64,000 nucleotides of DNA from contig OV884009.1 of NCBI GenBank assembly GCA_930367205.1, positions 34,109,841-34,173,840 of the forward strand. The letters run 5' to 3'. How positions within the stretch are numbered: position 1 is the stretch's first letter; every line of letters starts with the position of its first letter. The notes beneath the pieces are model-generated. The model searched no databases and was not told the DNA's origin. It worked only from the letters and a program-made list of their open reading frames with translations. A program made the translations under genes and the position numbers. This stretch comes from Acanthosoma haemorrhoidale. Taxonomy: Eukaryota > Arthropoda > Insecta > Hemiptera > Acanthosomatidae. Shown piece after piece: positions 1 to 12,700 of this stretch.

Positions 1-9
1 GCCTGGAGT

Positions 10-185
10 TTTAATTTGTATGACAAAAGCCTTATGAGGGGTAGTTAGTTTTTTATGAGTAACAAATATTGGCAATCTTATGTGTCCCAATTTGAGGTAA
101 GAAGTTTATTTTTAAATTAAACCTATGTAAATTCATAGTTAATAGTTATTATAGAATAAATAAAGACTTTGTTATTTAGAATATC
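10..185 (+). repeat. Dispersed AT-rich repeat, copy 1
   Basis: This stretch resembles two other places in the window, 3245-3410 and 13945-14050. Shared blocks include the phrase ttttaatttgta(t)gacaaaagc, then a block around cctt(a)tgagg...gtag, and later catagttaat. The copies are diverged with many indels. There is no protein signal, and no ends or target duplication could be fixed, so the element class is unknown. Confidence 0.45.
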
Positions 186-189
186 TATT

Positions 190-2150
190 GGGGTTGTCCT
201 GGGTACAATTATGATAATTTGAGGAAAAAAACGAAATATCATTATATCCTAAATATATTTATATATAAGAAGCTTTTTCCACTTTCAAGTCGCTTCTGTA
301 ATCCTTCGTATAAACCAAATTTAAAAAAATAATAAAATAAATAAGCTAATTGCTGTGTTGACGAACTTATACACAAAATACACCTTCCCTGCTACAAATA
401 CAGAAAATATATTTATGAACACATCCTATAGAGATGTATATATGACATGCATTCATGCACATATATGTGCATTATAGATAAAATAATATGAATTGAAAAG
501 AAAAATGAAAAAAAAATACTCAGAGCTATTCTGGAATAATAAAATAATACACTTACAACTAAATTTAAATGTCTTGGTTTTCTCCAGTTCGGATTAGTTT
601 TGTAAGTGTCCCTAGCCACATGATCTGATGGGATTCGCAAGACATGCTCATAGCTTAGAATATTGTACTGGAATTGCTCCTAAATAATACCCTCGGATAG
701 TTGAACTTGGCAGAAATTCTTCACCAGATTTCTTCTGGTCTCCTTTTCTACACTTCTCTGAAGAAGCCTGAAGCTACTTGATAGTGAGGGTCCAGGTTTC
801 ATAGGAGTCGGTCAATATGGCCTTTTTGGTGAAATTAAATCATCTGATAGCATATCAAACCTCATTTACTATTCAAACCTCTCTTACTCATTTAGGAGTT
901 CTACAATTTTTCAAGTGTCTAACCTGTTCCAGACATTTCCATATAGTTGAAAAAATTAAATCTCCTTGTTTACTTCTCCTTCCTGTCCTCATAATTTTTG
1001 TTGACTTTAATATATCTATTGATATTTAAAATAATAAATATATGGATTTATTCTTGAAGAATATAGAAATTTAAGTTTAAAGTTACTGCTGAAGAAGACC
1101 AAATCATCCACAAATGACAATGAAGAGGGCTGGCCTGAAAGTTCTAAGATATCAGGACTCATCCTTAGCTTAATAATGCTGTTGTGTTCATGACTGGTAT
1201 GAAAAGTAGGGGACATGCTGTATGCCTTGCCTATGTTGAGGTTTTGTTATTTGTCCTCACCAGGTTAAATATAATGCCTCTGTAAAACAAGGGTTGCAAC
1301 ACAATTTTAAATCATAGTCTTTATTTAATACATATTATTTACCAAGCTCTTAAGATTTTAATTTCAATACCTTATTGATTTGATAAATAATATTCCTTTT
1401 TCTATAATTTTTCTCATAATTAGGTCATAAAATAGACCTCGAAAAATGTACTGCCCTGAACAGGGAATTCACTACCACAAGAGCTGACAGACAGACAGGG
1501 GTGAAACATAGGGGGTTTCTATGAGTTCATAGTTAGCTGTGAATTTAGATTTAAATGGACGTCTTTCGGAATATTGTGTTAGGTTGATGAATGAAACATT
1601 TTAGATTTACATCAGTTTTATTTACGGATGAGGTTCAGCGCCTCAAGAGGAGTTGAACCTAGCAAACCCTACATTCATCTCATAGAAGTACCTGATGCAG
1701 ATTTGCACGGTATGTTGAAACGTCACCGATTAATAAATCTGATGAAAATCTACCATATTTTTTTCATCAACTCTAGATGATATCATTATCAATACAACCA
1801 CTCAAATGAGGGTTTCTGGTTTACGAAAAAACCTAACTATATGCTAAAAATTGACAACAAATTTTGCCCATAAAAAAAAAATCAACTTATCTACCATTTA
1901 CCTAATTTTACTTGGGGGACTTATACATCCTTATCTGCTACAGAATATTTGGTTCTCTGGGCTTTAATAGCACAATTTTGTTTTTGGATTTTTATTAAAA
2001 TCACAGACTCTGTAGCTTTAAAAAGATATTAAAATCGAGGATGTTAACATCTTTATGATAAAAATAAATAGCGCTTTATCTATGCTTAAGTTAATTAGAG
2101 CTTATTTAAAACATCTGTATATAAAACAAGTTTTATTAGTGAATTTAGTA
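190..2150. other. Stretch with no recognised gene
   Basis: AT-rich DNA with scattered short open frames of 60-75 codons on both strands. None shows a recognisable motif. It lies downstream (on the - strand) of the serine protease exon at 2155-2367, so its right part may be that gene's 3' UTR. Confidence 0.5.
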
Positions 2151-2154
2151 ATGT

Positions 2155-2367
2155 TCAAATTTCATTTGTTGCAAGTTTAGCTTCTTCTTCTTCCATTTCT
2201 TTGTGCCAGACATTTCTTTCTATCCAGGACAAAAAGTATGACACCTTGATATATATACCAGGTGAGTTTGGGGAACCACAAGAAGTACCAGAGGAAGTGA
2301 TTCCTGCCAAACCAAATTCACATGCTGGATACATAAGGGGGATGGCTAGTGGACCACCCGAGTCACC
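2155..2367 (-). CDS. Last exon of a trypsin-like serine protease
   Basis: Read on the - strand, a polypyrimidine-rich acceptor ending in ttctag is followed in phase 0 by GDSGGPLA, the conserved block around the catalytic serine of S1 (chymotrypsin-fold) proteases. The frame continues through FGLAGITSSGTSCG, which carries two of the usual disulphide cysteines and the glycines lining the S1 pocket, then the canonical end PGIYIKVS and a final helix (FLSWIERNVW). It adds a short charged tail rich in Glu and stops with TGA at 2157-2155. The exon codes for 70 residues. Insect S1 proteases often act in digestion or in clip-domain cascades of immunity and development; which applies here cannot be judged, because the exons with the catalytic His and Asp were not found between this exon and sno. 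They may lie further upstream on the - strand or be lost. No stop or frameshift is seen, so the exon could be functional. Confidence 0.75.
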   Translation of the reverse strand, partial: GDSGGPLAIPLMYPACEFGLAGITSSGTSCGSPNSPGIYIKVSYFLSWIERNVWHKEMEEEEAKLATNEI

Positions 2368-2530
2368 CTAGAACAATTTCACATGACGTTTAACAATAAT
2401 ATATGTTGTTATGAATTTTAGTAATTCATTTAAATAATAAAAGGAAGTAAATAAAATAATTCATACGATTAAAAAAAACAAAAACATTATATTAATGTTT
2501 TTTATAATTATTGAGAACAGCAAGTATTAA

Positions 2531-2532
<2 letters not shown>

Positions 2533-2570
<38 letters not shown>
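2533..2570. repeat. (TA)n microsatellite
   Basis: A run of alternating T and A of about 28 bases, flanked by gtgtgta on the left and tacacat on the right, so the whole block is palindromic. Confidence 0.9.
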
Positions 2571-2604
2571 TTAAATACTGAGTTTTTGTCTTTTGTTTTT
2601 CAAA

Positions 2605-2976
2605 TAATATTCTCTAAATTTTTTGGATTTCTTCCTTATATTTCTCCAGCTCTTTGATTCTGGATTTCAGTATTTTACTTTCCTCTGAAACAAGTAAAAA
2701 TCTGTTTATTAGACTATGAAATTTTGCCATTTTCGGAAATCTGATCGCTTCTCATCCATTAACTCGTTAAATGTTTATTTCAATCTTTTTCATCTAGAAC
2801 ATCTCTGGGTTTCATTTTTAATAACTTATTTTTATCACATATATGTCTGATGACATGTATAGCTCCATCCTCTCTTAAGAGTACAAATAAAGTAGTTGTC
2901 ATTAGTGATGGGATTCTCTTTGCAAGATGTGCAATCATTTTTCGCAGCTTATCCTCAATATCTCCATCTTTTAATG
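2605..2976 (-). pseudogene. Unidentified coding-like remnant with coiled-coil end
   Basis: On the - strand an open stretch of about 65 residues begins after a possible acceptor (ctcgtcag at about 2983-2976) and reads LKDGDIEDKLRKMI, then LFVLLREDGAIHVIRH and MKPRDVLDEKD before a stop near 2774. After two apparent frame breaks a second open piece, following a good acceptor (tgtttcag), reads ESKILKSRIKELEKYKEE and looks like a coiled coil. The composition looks coding but I do not recognise the family. It could be a broken host gene, a retrocopy or part of an element. Confidence 0.35.
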
Positions 2977-3244
2977 CCTGACGAGATTAGTTCTACAAAC
3001 AATTTTAAGTATAATTACATTATATTAGTTCCCCTGCACAATAAATCCAGCAAAACTTCACAGCTTACTGGAAAATCACTAATCCTAATCCTACACCAAT
3101 TTTTGTGCAAATTCCTGATTTTAAAGCAACTTAAAGTGGATCACTTGTTTTAACCTTGTCTTCACATGGTCAACTCCGAGGCAAAGGATTATTTAATGAT
3201 GTGAAATGCCCACTTTTTTTTTATATATATAGCACATTTTTTTT

Positions 3245-3410
3245 TTTGTTTTAATTTGTATAACAAAAGCAAGTTTGATAAAAATCTGCCCAATCGAAGC
3301 CAAACTTAGCAATTCTACATGTCCTAATTTTAGGCAAAAAAGAATTATGTTTAAACAATACCCATAGTTAATTTTAATTAATATATTATAATCCAGAATG
3401 TTATCAGTCA
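3245..3410 (+). repeat. Dispersed AT-rich repeat, copy 2
   Basis: Diverged direct copy of 10-185. It keeps the ttttaatttgta start and the catagttaat block. It lies just upstream of the first coding exon of sno. Confidence 0.45.
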
Positions 3411-3580
3411 GTGAAGCTAAACTTGTCAGACTGTGGTGACATAACCATACCTACAAGATACCTTCATATTTAACTTCTATATAAAAAGCAACTTTGGCGA
3501 GCAAAGCAATTGGGTAGCATTAACTTTATTATTTCTTTCTTCTTTCATGTTCCAGATATTTTCACATTTTACTAAATTCA

Positions 3581-3701
3581 ATGAATGCATCATCATTGAA
3601 GAGAATGAAGTTTGCTAGGCAAGAAGTCAGTGACAGGGATAGTAAATCATCAGATAGTGATTTTGATGAGGATGATGACCCTGACAAGATTGAAGTTCCA
3701 G
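3581..3701 (+). CDS. sno coding exon 1 (residues 1-41)
   Basis: Starts at ATG 3581 and reads [16 protein letters not shown], then a Ser/Asp-rich acidic run (DFDEDDDPD). The donor gtaagc at 3702 leaves phase 1. A good acceptor (ttccag, ending at 3555) precedes it, with an open frame between, so the transcribed exon probably begins at 3556 and the ATG may be internal. Confidence 0.75.
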
Positions 3702-6700
3702 GTAAGCCAATATACCTTATAGTATTAGGAATACATAAATGTGTAGCTATTAAAACCCGCAATTCCATTTTTTCCCCCTCAAAACTGAATTATGTATTTT
3801 ACTTTTTATTATAAATATGTTCTTTATAATAGCTGTTATTTATAGAAAAAAAGCTTATTATTTTGCCAAACAATAGTATTACACAGGCCAACAGGTGTTT
3901 TGGTGCCGGAATATTTGGAACTGATTTCATATAAATTCAAATGTGGCATTAGTCTCTGCTTAAGAGCTCAAATTTCTAAGATGTAACATTTTAGTGAAAT
4001 ATACTTAACGCTAATTTATGAATCAAATAAAAAGAACTAAATGCCAAATTTTTATTATTGTATTATACATATATTACTATATACAAAGAAAGAGGAAAAG
4101 GTCATCAATGAAACCAACTAGTCACTGAACACTTTAAAAGCTTCTTTTCCGTGGCATTCTTGAATGCATTTTTGAACAGTCCCTCTTTAAACTCCAGCAG
4201 TAATTTGCCATCATTTGCATAGCCTGTCTTCCATAGTTTTAATAACCTGGTGAAATCTTTCACCTAGTTCCTCACTGGTGTGTCCTAAATTTTCAGGAAA
4301 CCGGCCAAATTGGCTATGTAATTACTCATATTACACCCAAGGGATTTGAAGCTGTTAAGCATCTCATTTACCAGTTCAACATGCTTTTCAGCTTTACATT
4401 TGCCCAGAGAATTTCCAACAACTGCACCAAATGAAGTTCAGACTTTTCGCTCAGCCTCATTCATTGAATTTACAAAGGAAGGATCGTTAATGAGTTGTCT
4501 TATTTGTGGGACATCAAATATTCCTGTTTTAATTTTTTTTTAAATTTAATAGAACAAATGGTAGTGTAACTTTAATAAGTCTGCTCTCTTGTGTAAAAAT
4601 CAACATGTCTTATTTGACTATTTTTTCATTATTCTCCCTCTGTTACTGGTGTGCGTGAAGGGGGAGGGGTCGCCCCACAATGTTTTGTGACTTCTGACGA
4701 ATAAAGATAATTTCTATTACAACCAGAAGAAAGGTCATTATTTTTTTGTACTGTTCAGCTGAAGAGAGAGAGAGAGATACAGTAGATATTCCATTTGGAG
4801 AAGCTGATGCCAAAATTAATTATAACTGCTTTATAAATGTTTTTGTGATTCTATTAATATTTTCTTTCGTTGTAAGGCTTGGGTATTTATGATTCAGAAA
4901 AAAATTTGTTAACTGGAGTCTTTTTGTTTTTTGAAAAAAAAAAAAATTATAATTATAAAATTAATTATGATCATTTGAATAATATGTTTTCAATGTTTTA
5001 GGTGGTGGAAAAGATCTGGCCACTGCTTTTACACTCACTCCTCAGGCTGAAAGTAAACAACAAATTTCAAATACTGCCAATAATATAAAACCCAGTAAGT
5101 AAATCTATTATCTATTTATATACCTTATGATATATTATAGGGATATTAATAAATTTAACCTGATGAAAAAAAATTTAATTTACCTTACTTTGACCCCTCT
5201 TACAACCTCTTGTAGAGGTTTGAGTTGTAAAACCAATATAATGAAAACACGAATAGCCTCAATAAAAGAATAATGTGTCTGCACATGGCGACACAATGTA
5301 ACATCCTTATTACAAACAAATACCACTATCATGTTTCAATAATATTAATAATAATATAACTTTATTGAACATTGATTTTATTTATGCATTTACTTGAATG
5401 TATGTCTTTTAATAATCATCAAGGTTGGGTACTGACATACCAAACACTCATACTTTTAACCTAGAGTTACTTTTACTACTTTTACACATAAACACCTAAT
5501 AATCTAAAATTACACTTGGAAAAACAGATTGTTTCACAAATAGTCTCTATCCACAGAGAAATGTTTATAGTTTTGGTTCTCACAGTTTCCACCTTAAATC
5601 ATGTAAACATGCCTGTATTAACTCGTCGAGAGGAGAATTCTTTCATCCGCAACTTTGTTATATTCCTCGATTTAACCCACAATTCTCAACTTTCATCAGT
5701 AATCTAACACAGAAACTTCTCAATTTCGTGTATCGATTCTTCACTCATGCCTTCCCTGCGTAAGTCTTTTACAAATGCTGCTCATACCAATCCTAGTAGA
5801 AGACTCCTTTTTCCTTCCTTCTCTAGCTGTTTGCCTCTTCCTTGATGCTCGTGGCATCAACTTTATCCAATTATAGTTCATAGTCTATAGTCCAATAAAT
5901 GTTAACTTTATCCAACTAATCACAATCAATAATTCTACTTTAATCAACTAAATAAATTTACTATATTCTTATTTAATAAAATTAATGTTTTTGACATTAA
6001 AAATAACATTACAATACATCTATCTAATAAGTTGGTAAGAAAGTAGTTTCGATTTTTTAGTATAAAATAAAACTTAATTTTTTCTATACAAAAAATGAAC
6101 TTTAATCAGTCAAATATCTTCCATTCCGTTTAATGACAAATGTCATTGCTAAAGAGCCATATTTTGGGTAACTTCATGATCCCGTGCTCATAGAACTTGT
6201 GGTCCTTATTAGCAAAAAACTCAACCAAGTGCGATTTGAGTTATCGTTATTACTGAAATTTTTACCATTTAAGAAGTTAGTAAACTTGAAATTAAATGAT
6301 AATCCGATGGTACAAGGTCAGGGCTGCATGCGGGATGCGACATCACTTCCCAACCAAGCTCCAATAGTTTCGTACATGTTGCTAAAGACGTGTGAGGCCT
6401 CACATTGCCTTGGTGGAACCCCAATATCGAGCTTCTTAACAAGTCCAAGACATCTCATATGATTTTCAATTCTTGTGTGTGATACATTTAACTGGTTTCC
6501 AATCGCTCGCACAGTTATATGACGATTCGTTTCAATTATGGCTTTCATTTTTTCATCATTATCTTCAGAAGGTCGACCAGAACTTTGGTCATCTTTCAGT
6601 GAAAAATCTTCAGAACGAAATTTTTTAAACTAATTCTGACACGTGCGTTCTGTTAAACAATCAACACTATAATTTTCACATATCTCTTTGTTAGCCTCTG

Positions 6701-9700
6701 CTGCTTTCTTAACTTTATGAAAATTAACAAAGTTAAATGAGTCAAATGCTTATTTTTGCACTCCATGTTAAAACTGACAGTTGCTTACAAAATTACACGG
6801 AATTTCTTTTTGGAACGCTTTCTACTGGTAAACCGAAATCACTTTCTTGCCAACCCAATAGTATGTATCTATTATATACCTTTCTTCAAAATTTGTATTG
6901 GAACAGAAGTATAGTGGGGTCCTGTTTATCTGTGGATCTCAATCACTCTTATGAAAAAAACTAAAATTCATATGTATGTATGAAAGGAAATTACATAAGT
7001 TGACTTATTAATTTGGTAAACTGTCAAAATTTATATGTTCATACAACTTATAGCAACAGTCTTTACATAGATAGAGGTACAAATTTAGATCCAAAGATGG
7101 AAGGATCGAATGAGAAAGAGTGATAAAAAAGCAATCAATAATATCCTCTTTGACAGAAATGCTAACTCTTCATAGGACTCTGAAAATTAACATTCGCAGG
7201 AATCTCACAAGCCTAACTGGCTTGTCTCCTTCCACATCAACCCTACTTAGCCCATCATCAGTGATGCATGGTTCAGCTGAAATTGCAGCTAACTATTTCG
7301 CCAACCACACTAATTTAATTGTGTATCTAACTAATGCTATTAAAAATTATACTATTTTTATTTTATTTAAATAGCATAACCATTTTTTTACTTACCTTGA
7401 TGTAATTCTGGAGAATTAAGTGTACTAAGAAATAAGTGTCAATAAATGATTCAAAAACTGCTTGAGATATAGCTGAAGGAGAAATGATGGCAGAAAACTT
7501 CATATCTTCGAAGCTTCGCCCAGTAGCAAGTTATCTTAAATTAATCGCTACTTTGCCACGGGCGTGTTTCTCATGACTGTATTTCTTTTGGATAAATATG
7601 TTGCTACCTTCGTGATCGTGAAGATTTTCATCCATACTGAAGAAATTTTTATAGTCATTTAAAGTATAAATTGCTGAATTTCACGTTGCAAGGTTAAATG
7701 ACTATACTGACCCTGTCTTTTATACCACTTCGCCATCCCTACTGTGCGTTCCACTTTACTCCTGCTGCCCAATGCCAGTATAATGGTCTAATGAGCGTTT
7801 TCTTTAGACATTGCGCTAGATCCACACTGTTTGCTGTCTCAATGTCAACTGAGCTAAAATTATCACATCATTTAGACTGTCAGTCTGACTGATAAATGTA
7901 GGGACCTTTGTGATTGAAGTCCGATTGAAAAGTCATACTGTAATTCCTGATTGACCATATACATATACATTGAGTCCTAAACACTATACCTTCCTGCAGA
8001 TTATTTCTAGAGGTAAAGAAAAAAATTGACTTAATTCTAATAAATAAATTTATTTGATGATAAAAATATAATTTTTTTTTTAGAGTTAGAACATAACAAC
8101 AGAGGAAAGTTACCTGGTGGTTTAATTATGAAGGATGTGTCGCCTGGCTATGAAATGGTCAGAACAGGCTATAATCCTTTGCAATCAACAGCAAATATGC
8201 TTGGAGCATTAGGTTTCCCTCCTTCCGTAGGCTATCCTTCAATGGTTCCAACTAATCCTGCACAGTTCCTTCAACAAAGTAAGTTATGTTTTTAATTTCA
8301 GGGAGAGCTAAATTTAATTTTAGTAACTTATGATCTTATAGCTAATGTGGTGTATCATTTGATTAGAAACCAATAAGTTTTCCAAATTTGATTCTGAAAT
8401 GTACCAATTTTATGTTTAACAACACCTTATTAGTTTAATTAGGAAGAAAAGACACAATTGGATGATCAATCAATACAATTTTGGTTTTAATATATATGAT
8501 ATAACTGAAGTGAAATAGGTTGAAACTAAGGATATGCTAAAAAAAAAAAATCTTTCAAATCCTACTATAGGGACTTCACATTGCTCAGACCTATTTTAAA
8601 CTGATCTGATTTTTTCTGGACTGCATTTAGATGTTGATGCCAGGTTGCTGGTAAATGAATAGTAATAGGGTCTATAATAAGTAACATGAAATGTTAAGAT
8701 GATAATGGGTGACAGGGATTTGAAATAATAAAAATGTGATAACATTTTAGATGGAACCAAAAGAAAAGAAAATTAAAATACTTTAGGGAAGTGGAGGAAA
8801 ACAAAATTGTTGTTATTAAAATTATTTTTTTGCATAATTTTGGATTTCCTAGAATTAAAAGATAAAAATAGCCAATGAAAAAAATGTCTGTGGCCGTTGA
8901 ATTGGATATAAATGACTGAATGGTAATTAATCTTACTTTTGATTGGCTGGGCAGTTATTTCTCCTCCTGGGCTACTTTAACATTTAATCGCCAAAATTTG
9001 CTTAAAACTAATTAAAATAATTTATGAAAATACCCATTTAAATCCCACAGCCTGAATATAAAAGAAGGAAGTAACAGATATGCAACATGAAAAAAATGGA
9101 ACATTTTTTAGTAAAAGATATAAGCAAGCAAAGCAGCAAGAAGGTAAGTGCCAGAAGTTTGTTCCTTAAGGTGTTTAGACCTGATGGCCAGGTCCTTTCT
9201 CCCAACATTAGCGAGCTTGTCATTGTTATCCTCAAAATCCTGCTGCTTAGGGTAATGATCCAAATGTATGATGGCACTGAGGGCACTTCACAGCATGTCA
9301 TCAAAATTAGGTAAAATGCTCATTAACATACAACCACCCTCATATCCCTTATTTATGTGGAGGTGAATATAATTTATAGTTGATATGAATCAAAAAATAA
9401 TATCAAATTAATATATTCACAAGAGAAAATTGATAAAATTACGAAAAAAGGAAAGTAAATAGGCAGGCACTTGCAAAATTATAGCAATAGTAAATATAAT
9501 TGACTAAACCGGAAAAAAAAAAACGGTAACTTTTGAGAAAATAAAGGTATCAAACCATATAAATTAACGGCAGCTTCATGGTTTGTTATGAATATGTTAT
9601 GAATATGGGTTGTTATAAGCAATGGTAAAACCTACAATGTGACCTCTTCATCTCCCAAGGGTAGAAGAAGGATAGCTTTCTGCCATTTAAATGGCTGTCA

Positions 9701-12700
9701 CCTCTAAACAAAATTTGTCCACGCAGAGGTTGCAATAAATAACTACATCCCTTATTCACAATATCAGATCCCATTGGTGCCACTTGCTATATTGCTGAAG
9801 TTGGTTTATATATAGAGCCATCTACTCTGTCAGTGGCAACTTGGGCTTGAATAGCTTACTGCCTGTCTTTGGAAAGTTGAAAATTTTCAGAACATAGGTG
9901 GTCAGGAAAGGTTTATAGAATATTAGGAATTTAGTTTGTATAATATTAATTACATAACAGTCATTTTTAATTTTCAGGTTTAGAAATGGCAGGTATAACT
10001 GGATTGACAGATCCAAGTTTGTTGTATGCAAATATGGGTGGTTTAAATCCCATGGTGTTACCTGGAAATGGAGCATTAATTAGTCATTTATTGGCTGCTC
10101 AAAAGAATCCTTTTCACGCAAATCAAGCAAACTGGATGAATGCAATGATGAATAATAAATCACTTTCTAATTTTTGGATGAATTCCGATATGAAGGTAAT
10201 TAATGCATTTGTTTTATGTACAATTTACAGCATTTATTGTTTGATAGTTTGCCTTCAGTTTTTTAGCAATTAATGTCTTTCTTTAAAAATTTTTTGCTTT
10301 CTTATGTAAGGATTCAAAGGAGAATCATAAAAAGTTCATAAAGAATAATAGTTTATTTTATAGTATTTTAATTAATATGATCTCAGGGTTTTATATACGG
10401 TTCTTGTGGATAATTCTGTCTATTACAAAGGTTTCTTGTTAACACAATTAGGAAGATAGTTAATCTAAAAATAGTTACCTACTATAAACCGTGATTTATA
10501 ATAAATTGTATCCATTCTTCTTGCTGGAAATGAGTTGGTCTTTTCATTCCTGGTGGTTTCTACTCTCTAGTCTTGCATGGCTACTCTCTAGTCTGTAGGG
10601 GGCAACCATTATTTTCACTGTGAAGTTGAGAAAAGTAGAAAAAATTGTCTTGCTTCTCCCAAACTTCTATCTGATTGGGCAATACCCCCACCCTGTTAAT
10701 TGGTTTTCGGCTACCTGATTTTTATACCTAAGATCTTAACAATACATTTACCCAGATATTTATTTTTAAATAAAACTTAATTTCACCATAAAAATATTTT
10801 TACAATATGTAACTCTTTTATTTTATAGATGCCCTTAACTACTGCTGAAGAAGAAGATAATGACGATGATGACATGGGGGTTGCAGAAACTTATGCTGAT
10901 TATATGCCTCCAAAATGTAATTATAATTAATAGGTTTTGAAAGTGAATCTTTTATGCAAGACGTATGAAACCTTAAAGTGGTTCAATTAAGTTGTAAATA
11001 GAACCACTAGATACTAAAGCAAAGTTATTATAGGATAGAGTAGTTCTGATTATCTGTGGTAATTAGGTTTGAGTACCCTTTGGCTAGTCGTAAAATTATC
11101 TGCAATTTCGAAGTGTAAAAGAAGTATACAAATAACTCAACATTTTTAAGGGCAACCTATTATTTACTAGCTTATTGTTGACATATTTAAATTAGTAAGA
11201 CATTTGTATTTAATATTTATTGTCGATTATTTTTTGAAAAAATCTTAATTTTAAATTTTTTATACTTTTGCGATTTTTAAAATTTATCCAACCAATAAAT
11301 TGACATATATGATTCAATTTCATATGTACATGTATATGATTAGAACTCACATTACGACTGCTGATAATCAGGACTTTATTGTATATTTTTTTAATCAATC
11401 AAAACTTAAATGTAGCATTTTCATGAAATCTAAAAAAAAATAAAAGAAACAATTTATTTTTTAGAAGTTTATCTAAATGCAGTTTATGTTTATATTTAGT
11501 TTAGAATAAAAGAAATTAGAAAAGGAGGGAGATTAAAAGGGAACTGGATTTTAATAGGTTGGCCAAAATGTCTGATTTGTTTTTTAAGCGAAAATAAGAC
11601 ACAACTTTTAAACACAAAGGATTTATTCAATCAATGATATAATTGACGTTTTGTTCCAGTATCTTCTGCCATCTCATGGGCAGATTCATAATTCCATGCT
11701 GAAAGAATTTCCTGTCTTTACTGGCAAAAAAATTTTCCAAGTGGATTTTTACATCTTCTTCAGAGTTGAGTCTGTCCATTCAATGAACTTTGAAGAGACC
11801 GAAACAGGAGGAAATCTGAAGGTGCAAGGTCGGGTGAATTTGGACGATGCGGCAAAACTTCCCAGCCAAGCTCCAGTAACTTCTGCCATGTCTGCAAAAA
11901 AGTGTGCGGTCTGGCATTGTCGTGATGGAAGACAATCCCCTTACGTTTGGCTAGTTCTGGACACTTCTGGTGGATCGCTGCATTTAATTTTTACAGCTGG
12001 TCACAGTAAATATCTGGATTGATGGTCCTGTTCGTGGGAAGAAGTTCGTAAAAGACAACACCCCTCCAATCCCACCAAATCGAGAGCATAACCTTCTTTG
12101 GGTGAAGTCCTGCTTTGGGGGTTGTTTGTGGTAAATCGCCGTGCTTCCCCCTTGAGCGTTTGCATTCCACATTGTTATAGACGATCCACTTTTCGTCCCC
12201 TGTCATCATTCTCTTCAAAAAAGGATCATTTTCTTCACGTTTCCGCAATGAATTGCAGATGGATATCCTTTGGGCGAGGTTAGCCTCACTAAGTTGATGG
12301 AGAACCCAAACATCGAGCTTGCTCACGTAGCCAAGTTGATGCAGATGGTTTTCAACACTGGATTTGGATATTTTGAGGATAACTGCGATCTCCCTAGTTG
12401 TATAATGGGGATTGGTGTCGACTAATTCCTCCACTTTGTCGCTGTTAATCTCAGTTGGCCAGGTAGAGCGAGGTGCGTCTTGAACCGAAAAATTTCCTGA
12501 TCGAAATCTTGAAAACCATTTCTGGCACACACGTTCTGTAACAGCATCCTCTTTGTATACAGCGCATATCTTCCTGTAAGTTTCCACTGCTTTCTTGCCT
12601 TTTTTAAAATAAAAAAGCATGAGATATCGATAATGTTCGTTTTGGTTTTCCATTTTCAGGATGATCCTAAACACACAAAATACAATCAGTCTCGTTGGAA

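Noticed and set aside
2533..2570. A CRISPR-like or regulatory palindrome
   Set aside because: It is a simple (TA)n run; no spaced repeats occur anywhere in the window.
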